Shown here piece after piece: positions 58,632 to 64,000 of a stretch of DNA of 64,000 bases. The stretch is from Curtobacterium sp. VKM Ac-1393 (GTDB taxonomy: Bacteria > Actinomycetota > Actinomycetes > Actinomycetales > Microbacteriaceae), in NCBI RefSeq assembly GCF_015350995.1, contig NZ_JADKRW010000001.1, forward strand, positions 323,702 through 387,701. The letters run 5' to 3'. The notes below the pieces were generated by a model. It worked only from the letters and a program-made list of their open reading frames with translations. It did not search any database and had not been told where the DNA came from. A program made the position numbers and the translations under genes. The stretch's first letter is position 1. Each line of letters opens with the position of its first letter.

Positions 58632-59144
58632 ATGGCCCCGGACGTCGACGCCCCGTTCCGCGTCTCGTTCGTCTGCAGTGGCAACATCTGCCGGTCCCCC
58701 ATGGCCGGCGTCGTCTTCGCGCAGATCGCCGCGGACGCCGGTCTCGCCGACCGCTTCCACGTCGAGTCGGCCGGCACCGGCGACTGGCACGTCGGCGAAC
58801 CGGCGGACGAGCGGACGATCGCGGCCCTCGCGGCGCGCGGATACGATGGCAGCAGGCATCGCGCCCGTCAGTTCGACCCGGACCGGTTCCCGGACCTCGA
58901 CCTGGTGGTCGCACTCGACCGCTCCCACGAACGCGTCCTGCGATCGTGGGCACCGACCATGGACGACTCCGCCAAGGTGACGCTCCTGCTGCGGTACGAC
59001 GATGCCTGGCCCCAGCAGACCGACGTGCCGGACCCGTACTACGCGGACCGGCACGAGTTCGACCGAGTGCTCTCGACCGTCGAACGGGCCTGCCGGGCGC
59101 TCTTCCACCAGCTCGAGCCGGCAGTCCGTCAGGGAGCCCCATGA
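58632..59144 (+). CDS. low-molecular-weight protein-tyrosine phosphatase
   Basis: The 170-residue enzyme removes phosphate from protein tyrosines. The P-loop CSGNICRS has nucleophile Cys15 and Arg21, and the general-acid loop is VPDPYYADRHEF. ATG 58632 is chosen; GTG 58626 two codons earlier is possible. Its stop overlaps purB by 4 bases (ATGA), so the two are co-translated. Confidence 0.94.
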   Translation: MAPDVDAPFRVSFVCSGNICRSPMAGVVFAQIAADAGLADRFHVESAGTGDWHVGEPADERTIAALAARGYDGSRHRARQFDPDRFPDLDLVVALDRSHERVLRSWAPTMDDSAKVTLLLRYDDAWPQQTDVPDPYYADRHEFDRVLSTVERACRALFHQLEPAVRQGAP

Positions 59145-60526
59145 CCGCCCTTCCCCCGCAGCCGATCAGCCCGCTCGACGGGCGTTACTACCCGATCGTG
59201 CACACGGTGGGCGAGCACCTCTCCGAGGCCGGACTCAACCGCGCACGCATCGTGGTCGAGGTCGAGTGGCTCGTCTTCCTGACCGACCACGCGATGTTCA
59301 CCACGTCGCCGCTCAGCGTCGACGACAAGGCCGCACTCCGGCGGATCGTGGAGACCTTCGGGCACGACCAGATCGCCGAACTCGCCGAGATCGAGGCGAC
59401 GACCCGCCACGACGTCAAGGCCGTCGAGTACTTCGTGCGCCGCCGGCTGTCGGAGCTCGGGCTCGACGCGATCGCCGAGCTCACCCACTTCGCCGCCACG
59501 AGCGAGGACGTCAACAACCTGTCCTACGCCCTGACCGTGCGGGACACCGTCGACCAGGTCTGGCTGCCGGCCTACCGCGCCGTGCTCGAGAAGCTGCGGA
59601 CCCTCGCGGTCGAGCTGCGCGCCGTCCCGATGCTGTCGCACACGCACGGGCAGCCGGCGACCCCGTCGACGCTCGGCAAGGAACTCGCCGTCGTCGTCTA
59701 CCGGCTCGAGCGCGTCCTGTCCCAGATCGAGGGCGGCGAGTACCTCGGCAAGTTCTCCGGCGCCACCGGCACCTTCTCGGCGCACCTCGCCGCCGACCCC
59801 GAGGCCGACTGGCCGACGCTGTCGCGCGAGTTCGTCGAGGGCCTCGGGCTGACCTGGAACCCGCTCACCACGCAGATCGAGTCGCACGACTGGCAGGCTG
59901 AGCTGTACGACCGGATCCGGCACGCCAACCGCATCCTGCACAACCTGGCGACCGACGTGTGGACCTACATCTCGATGGGGTACTTCACGCAGATCCCGGT
60001 CGCCGGCGCCACCGGGTCGTCGACGATGCCGCACAAGATCAACCCGATCAAGTTCGAGAACGCCGAGGCGAACCTCGAGATCTCGTCGGCGCTGTTCTCG
60101 ACGCTGTCCGAGACCCTCGTGACCAGCCGGCTGCAGCGCGACCTGACCGACTCGACCACGCAGCGGAACATCGGCGTCGCGTTCGGGCACTCGCTGCTCG
60201 CGCTCGACAACCTGCGACGGGGCCTCGGGGAGATCTCGGTCAACGAGGCCAAGCTCGCCGACGACCTCGACCACAACTGGGAGGTGCTCGCCGAGGCCAT
60301 CCAGACGGTCATCCGGGCCGAGGTCACCGCCGGGCAGTCGAACATCGAGGACCCCTACGCGATGCTCAAGGACCTCACCCGCGGCAAGCGGGTGACCCAG
60401 CAGGACCTCGTCGTGTTCGTGAACGGTCTGGACATCTCCGACGGTGCGAAGGCCCGCCTGACGAACCTGACCCCGGCGACGTACACGGGTCTGGCGGACG
60501 AGCTGGTCGACCACCTCGACGTCTGA
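59141..60526 (+). CDS. purB: adenylosuccinate lyase
   Basis: The 461-residue lyase cleaves SAICAR to AICAR and adenylosuccinate to AMP plus fumarate in purine synthesis. The fumarase/aspartase signature GSSTMPHKINP (about residue 290) and THGQPATPSTLGKE are intact. Length and the C-terminal part match the E. coli PurB branch rather than the shorter Bacillus type. ATG 59141 lies behind AGGGAG and overlaps the phosphatase stop. Confidence 0.97.
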   Translation: MTALPPQPISPLDGRYYPIVHTVGEHLSEAGLNRARIVVEVEWLVFLTDHAMFTTSPLSVDDKAALRRIVETFGHDQIAELAEIEATTRHDVKAVEYFVRRRLSELGLDAIAELTHFAATSEDVNNLSYALTVRDTVDQVWLPAYRAVLEKLRTLAVELRAVPMLSHTHGQPATPSTLGKELAVVVYRLERVLSQIEGGEYLGKFSGATGTFSAHLAADPEADWPTLSREFVEGLGLTWNPLTTQIESHDWQAELYDRIRHANRILHNLATDVWTYISMGYFTQIPVAGATGSSTMPHKINPIKFENAEANLEISSALFSTLSETLVTSRLQRDLTDSTTQRNIGVAFGHSLLALDNLRRGLGEISVNEAKLADDLDHNWEVLAEAIQTVIRAEVTAGQSNIEDPYAMLKDLTRGKRVTQQDLVVFVNGLDISDGAKARLTNLTPATYTGLADELVDHLDV

Positions 60527-60637
60527 GCGCCGAGCGCCGGACGGTGAGCGCCGAGCAGTGCGCGCCGTGTACCGAGCGCCGAGCACTGATCCGTGAGTCG
60601 CGATGGATTCTCACAAAGGCGTGCGGAATCCTCACGA
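60525..60637. repeat. degenerate GAGCGCCGAGC direct repeats after purB
   Basis: GAGCGCCGAGC begins at 60525 (overlapping the purB stop), 60546 and 60574. Two related words GGATTCTCACAAAG and GGAATCCTCACGAAG follow at about 60605 and 60625. No gene is present from 60527 to 60713; a possible -10 (TAGGTT, 60644-60649) serves the next gene. Confidence 0.6.
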
Positions 60638-60713
60638 AGCCGATAGGTTCGTCCTGCTGAGCGTCGTCTCAGCACGGGGGCGTCACAGAGGACGATCCCT
60701 GCCCTCTGACCGG

Positions 60714-61928
60714 ATGGATCTCCACACCGTGCTTCGTTCCCGCATCACCGCGGCCGCCGTCGGCGCCACCGTGCTCGGCGTCACCGCCGCGCTCGTCCCC
60801 ACCGTCTCCACCGCGAACGTGTCCTCCGGCGCGGCTTCGGCCGTCGTCACGTGGACCGACTCGGCCGCCGACTTCACGGCCGCGCCCGAGGGTACGGTCC
60901 CGCTGACCGACCAGTGGTACTGGGCGGCGCTGTCCGACCCCACCGGCGGCGGGAAGATCACCGACCACGCCACGATCGACGAGGACGGCCTGTCCGTCTC
61001 CACCGGTGAGGCCATCGGCGTGATCCGCGGTCTGAACAACCCGGTGGCACCGAGCGAGCTCGGCGCACTGGTCGCCGGCGCCGGCGCCGAGACCACCGGT
61101 GTGACGAGCTTCGGCCTCGCCATCCAAGAGGGTGGCGACTCGAGCGCCCAGACCGTGGTCTTCGCGGCGGGGGACGGTGACGCCGGTCTCAGTGGCTCCT
61201 CGACCGAGTGGATCGACCCCTCCACCGGCACGACCGAGTCGACCTCGGAGCTCGCTGCCGCCCTGAAGGCGGCCGACGCCGAGGTCGTGGGGTACATCGT
61301 CTACGTCGGCATCGACATCGCCGGCGAGATCACCGCACCGCCCGCGACGGACGAGCCGACCGAGACCCCCGCGCCGGCCGAGACGCCGACGACCGCCCCG
61401 ACGCCGCCGACCACCGAGGCTCCGGACACGACCCCCGCTCCCGGAACCGAGCTGAAGAGCCTCGCCTCGCCGCTCGAGTCCAGCGCCGAGCCCCTGGCCG
61501 CCGACGCCAGCGGTTCGATCTCGGCCCTGCGCATCGACGACACCACGACGTACTTCACCCCGCAGCCCACCGCCGCGGTGCGCCTGGTCACCACCTCCGC
61601 GACCCTGACCGAGGCCACCACCACCGGTGTCCGCGTCCAGGGCTCGGGCTTCGCCCCGAACGAGCTCGTCACCGCCGCGGTCGGCGACGCTGCCGACGCC
61701 GTCGCGATCCCCGGCGTGCAGTTCCGCGCCGATGCTGATGGCAACGTCTCCGGCACCATCGTGCTCCCTGCGGACCTCGTGGACGGCGCCGGCACCTACG
61801 TGCTGGGCCTGGTCGGCCTCTCGTCGGCACAGACCGCTGCGACGCCGCTCACCGTGACGGCCGACCCGGCCACCGGCACCGCACCGGTTGCCGTCCCGGT
61901 GCCCGGAACGGCGACCTTCACGGGCTGA
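60714..61928 (+). CDS. secreted protein with Pro/Thr-rich linker, unknown function
   Basis: A 404-residue exported protein. A signal peptide (about residues 1-36, VLRSRITAAAVGATVLGVT) precedes an N-terminal domain (about 40-205), a Pro/Thr/Glu-rich linker (about 210-245) and a C-terminal Ig-like beta domain (about 285-390, GVRVQGSGFAPNELVTAAVG). I recognise no named family. There is no LPXTG or membrane anchor. ATG 60714 is the simplest start; GTG 60729 would also leave a signal peptide. It ends 2 bases before an L,D-transpeptidase gene. Confidence 0.8.
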   Translation: MDLHTVLRSRITAAAVGATVLGVTAALVPTVSTANVSSGAASAVVTWTDSAADFTAAPEGTVPLTDQWYWAALSDPTGGGKITDHATIDEDGLSVSTGEAIGVIRGLNNPVAPSELGALVAGAGAETTGVTSFGLAIQEGGDSSAQTVVFAAGDGDAGLSGSSTEWIDPSTGTTESTSELAAALKAADAEVVGYIVYVGIDIAGEITAPPATDEPTETPAPAETPTTAPTPPTTEAPDTTPAPGTELKSLASPLESSAEPLAADASGSISALRIDDTTTYFTPQPTAAVRLVTTSATLTEATTTGVRVQGSGFAPNELVTAAVGDAADAVAIPGVQFRADADGNVSGTIVLPADLVDGAGTYVLGLVGLSSAQTAATPLTVTADPATGTAPVAVPVPGTATFTG

Positions 61929-61930
61929 TC

Positions 61931-62734
61931 TTGCCCGTCCTGCCGACCGAGCCACGGCGGCGCGCGACCCTGATCGCCGCCGCCGTGGCCGTCGTCTGTG
62001 CGGGGGCCGTCGCGTTCGTCGCGCTCGGCCCCCTGTCAGCCGCGCCCGCCCCGACCCCGACGCGGTCCGTCGCCGCGCCGACGCCGACCCCGACGGCCCC
62101 GGAACCGACCCGTTCGGCAGCGCCGGTCGACGCGGTCGACGCCCCGGCCAGCACCACGGTCGCCGCCGTCAGCGGCGCGTCCGTGCCGGTCAGCGCGGCC
62201 CCGGGCGGTGACGCCACGAAGACCCTCGAGAACCCGCAGCCGTCCGGCGCACCACTCGTCTTCCGGGTCGTCGACCAGCAGGACGGCTGGGTGGAGGTGC
62301 AGCTCGCGCAGCGCCCGAACGGCAGCACCGGCTGGGTGCCGACGAGCGCGGTCACCCTGTCCGAGGACCCGTACGCGATCGTGGTCACGCGCTCGGAGAA
62401 CACCCTCGACCTGTACAAGGACGGCAAGGTCGTCGACAGCTACCCCGTCGCGACCGGCACCGGCGGCACCCCGTCGCCGACGGGTCGGTTCGCCCTGACC
62501 GAGTTGCTCGCCCCGACGAACAGTGGCTACGGCCCGTACGCCTACGGCACGACGGCGTTCTCGGACGTCCTCAACTCGTTCGGCGGCGGCCCGGGCCAGA
62601 TCGGCCTGCACGGCACCGACGACAGCTCGAGCATCGGGACCGCGGCTTCGCACGGCTGCATCCGCATGCACAACGCCGACATCACCGCGTTGGCCGAGCG
62701 CCTGCCGCTCGGCACCCCGTTCCAGGTGCGCTGA
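61931..62734 (+). CDS. L,D-transpeptidase (YkuD domain) with SH3-like segment
   Basis: The 267-residue protein has an N-terminal membrane or signal helix (about residues 12-38), a Pro/Thr linker, an SH3-like segment (about 75-140, GWVEVQLAQRPNGSTGWVPTSAV) and a YkuD domain with catalytic Cys243 in SHGCIRMHN preceded by GLHGT. It forms 3-3 cross-links in peptidoglycan or attaches proteins to the wall. It starts with TTG 61931, 2 bases after the secreted-protein gene, and the two are probably one operon. Confidence 0.93.
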   Translation: MPVLPTEPRRRATLIAAAVAVVCAGAVAFVALGPLSAAPAPTPTRSVAAPTPTPTAPEPTRSAAPVDAVDAPASTTVAAVSGASVPVSAAPGGDATKTLENPQPSGAPLVFRVVDQQDGWVEVQLAQRPNGSTGWVPTSAVTLSEDPYAIVVTRSENTLDLYKDGKVVDSYPVATGTGGTPSPTGRFALTELLAPTNSGYGPYAYGTTAFSDVLNSFGGGPGQIGLHGTDDSSSIGTAASHGCIRMHNADITALAERLPLGTPFQVR

Positions 62735-62751
62735 CGGCCCTGCCGCTCACC

Positions 62752-62806
62752 GAGTGAGCAGAAGACGACGAGTCGCGTCGCGGGACCCGACGTCTTCTGC
62801 TCACTC
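62752..62806. terminator. 16-bp perfect hairpin (GAGCAGAAGACG family)
   Basis: GAGTGAGCAGAAGACG (62752-62767) pairs perfectly with CGTCTTCTGCTCACTC (62791-62806). It lies between convergent genes, 18 bases after the transpeptidase stop. Confidence 0.85.
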
Positions 62807-62875
62807 GAGCGGGTCTGCCGCAGCACGCACCCGGACTGGAGGCGCGGCGTGCGCCCGGCAGTGGGCGCGACCGTC

Positions 62876-63790
62876 TCAGGTGGTGACGTCCAGGGCCTCG
62901 GCGACCAGCGCCTCCAGGACGGTGCGCACCACGGGACGGACCGCACGGTCGGGGCGGACGAGCGCCTCGATCCGGCGCCCTGCGCGCACGTCCGCCAGTT
63001 CGGCCAGGTGGAACCGGCCGGACGCCCGGGTGCCCGAGGTGTACCGCGGTACGAGTGCGACGCCGTGGCCCGCGGCGACCAGGTTCTCGATGACCGGCAG
63101 GTGGATGGTCCGGAAGGCGACGCTCGGCGGCGCGTCCGACGCCGCAGCCATCGCCTGCAGGACCCGGTCGATCGGGTAGCCCTCGGGCACGCCGATCCAC
63201 GTCTCGCCGACCACCTCGTCGATCCCGACACGCGCGCGTCCGGCGAGCCGGTGCCCCGGTGGCAGGGCGACGTCGAGCGGTTCGCGCAGGAGCGGCACGG
63301 TCTCCACCGAACCCTGGTCTGCCGGTCGCACCCCGTCGGACCGGTGACCCACGGTGATGTCGTGGTCGGCGGCGAGCGGCGCGAACTCCCCCTCGCTGAC
63401 GTCCACATCGACCAGGGTCAGCGCGATGCCGGGGTGAGCGCGCATCCGGGTGAGGACCCCGGGCAGCAGCAGTTCGGCGGCCGACGGGAAGATCGCGAGG
63501 TCGACCTGCCCCGTCGCACCGCCGAGGTGCTCCTGCCAGGCGGCGTCGACCCGGGCGATCGCCGTCGCGACCCCGGTCGACAGTCCGGCCAGGACCTCGC
63601 CGTGGGCGGTGAGTCGGACGCCACGGCCGACGCGCTCGACCAGGGGGACGCCGACCTGGCGCTGCAGCGTCTGCAGCTGTTGCGACACCGCGCTGGGCGT
63701 GCGGTGGGTGGCCTCGGCGACGGCGGTGACGCTGCCGCGCTCGGCGAGCTCGCGGAGGACGGCGAGCAGGTGCACGTCGAAGTCGACCAT
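62876..63790 (-). CDS. LysR-family transcriptional regulator
   Basis: The 304-residue protein has the LysR helix-turn-helix (about residues 16-45, GSVTAVAEATHRTPSAVSQQL) and a two-lobed effector domain. It is divergent from an EamA exporter gene and probably controls it through the GCGAACAATTCGC element at 63814-63826. ATG 63790 lies 6 bases after TAGCCT without a ribosome site, suggesting a leaderless transcript. Confidence 0.93.
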   Translation of the reverse strand: MVDFDVHLLAVLRELAERGSVTAVAEATHRTPSAVSQQLQTLQRQVGVPLVERVGRGVRLTAHGEVLAGLSTGVATAIARVDAAWQEHLGGATGQVDLAIFPSAAELLLPGVLTRMRAHPGIALTLVDVDVSEGEFAPLAADHDITVGHRSDGVRPADQGSVETVPLLREPLDVALPPGHRLAGRARVGIDEVVGETWIGVPEGYPIDRVLQAMAAASDAPPSVAFRTIHLPVIENLVAAGHGVALVPRYTSGTRASGRFHLAELADVRAGRRIEALVRPDRAVRPVVRTVLEALVAEALDVTT

Positions 63791-63813
63791 GCAGGGAGGC
63801 TACAACGTCAGTT

Positions 63814-63826
63814 GCGAACAATTCGC
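63814..63826. promoter_or_regulatory. probable LysR operator
   Basis: GCGAA-CAA-TTCGC, 13-bp palindrome midway in the 71-bp divergent gap. Confidence 0.55.
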
Positions 63827-63861
63827 TGGTCCTACACGTTCGCAGCCGTCACGATCGGACC

Positions 63862-64000
63862 ATGACCGCTCGTGACCGTCTCCTCGCCCTGGTCGTCGCC
63901 GTCGTCTGGGGCCTGAACTTCCCCGCCACGGCGCTCGCACTCGAGCACTTCCCGCCGTTCCTGCTCGCGGCCCTGCGGTTCACGATCCTGGCGGTCCCGA
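63862..64000 (+). CDS. EamA-family (DMT) transporter, truncated by window end
   Basis: The first 46 codons of a membrane exporter are visible: a membrane helix followed by WGLNFPATALALEHFPPFLL, the typical first-repeat signature of EamA/DMT proteins (amino-acid or metabolite exporters such as YdeD). The rest lies outside the window. ATG 63862 fits the family start. Its regulator is probably the divergent LysR protein. Confidence 0.85.
   Translation, partial: MTARDRLLALVVAVVWGLNFPATALALEHFPPFLLAALRFTILAVP

Overview
The window is high-GC, densely packed bacterial DNA without plasmid, phage or insertion-sequence genes. It reads as chromosome from a Gram-positive actinobacterium, most likely family Microbacteriaceae and plausibly Curtobacterium. 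This placement is inference from gene content: a bifunctional-type dCTP deaminase, an HtaA/HmuTUV heme locus, cysteine-free L28/L33/S14 ribosomal proteins, an actinobacterial BCKDH-type cluster, and many genes whose -10 box lies 6-7 bases before the start codon (leaderless mRNA). Both ends cut through genes or their edges: a possible gene tail at 1-60 and an EamA transporter truncated at 64000.

Layout. 204-6889: CorA Mg/Co transporter, then a LacI regulator and a three-gene sugar ABC transporter that share one operator motif. 6890-7437: a gene-free block of 19-bp and 35-bp repeats. 7438-15973: an MNT/HepT toxin-antitoxin pair with a degenerate HepT motif, dcd, acetyltransferase, two hypothetical genes, a CopD-CtaG membrane protein, tRNA-Gly(CCC) and a class A beta-lactamase. 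16065-21383: a four-gene operon with 4-base overlaps (two flavin amine oxidases, a peptide-type binding protein, an M20 peptidase). 21384-30052: a second 19-bp repeat array, then a heme-uptake operon on the minus strand (hmuT-hmuU-hmuV followed by three surface proteins, one with an HtaA domain) behind an iron-regulator box. 30121-37151: glycerate kinase, alcohol dehydrogenase, a TIGR03943/DUF318 metal-type permease operon, and a TetR regulator divergent from a paired SMR exporter. 37313-43535: LLM flavoenzyme, PAP2 phosphatase, DUF4383 protein, PIF1-like helicase and a second CopD-CtaG paralogue. 43736-49290: HU, S14-L33-L28, alpha/beta hydrolase, and a zinc-uptake operon (znuA-znuC-znuB-zur) behind a Zur box. 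49382-52423: PTS EIIC divergent from EIIB-EIIA, plus a DasR-like GntR regulator, with a shared operator word. 52494-58145: acetyltransferase and a 2-oxoacid dehydrogenase cluster (aminotransferase, E1 alpha, E1 beta, E2). 58185-64000: holin-like protein, LMW tyrosine phosphatase, purB, a secreted protein, an L,D-transpeptidase, a LysR regulator and the EamA transporter start.

How it fits together. The window is dominated by nutrient and metal acquisition: sugar, PTS amino sugar, heme iron, zinc and possibly amino-acid derivatives, each with a visible local operator. The most unusual content is non-coding. Two distant intergenic regions carry the same architecture (19-bp tandem units plus a 30-nt palindrome). 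At least four families of long perfect or near-perfect palindromes recur at gene ends. In two places the TAG stop codon of one gene forms the -10 box of the next gene. The heme locus also carries a cysteine-containing domain repeated in three neighbouring surface proteins.
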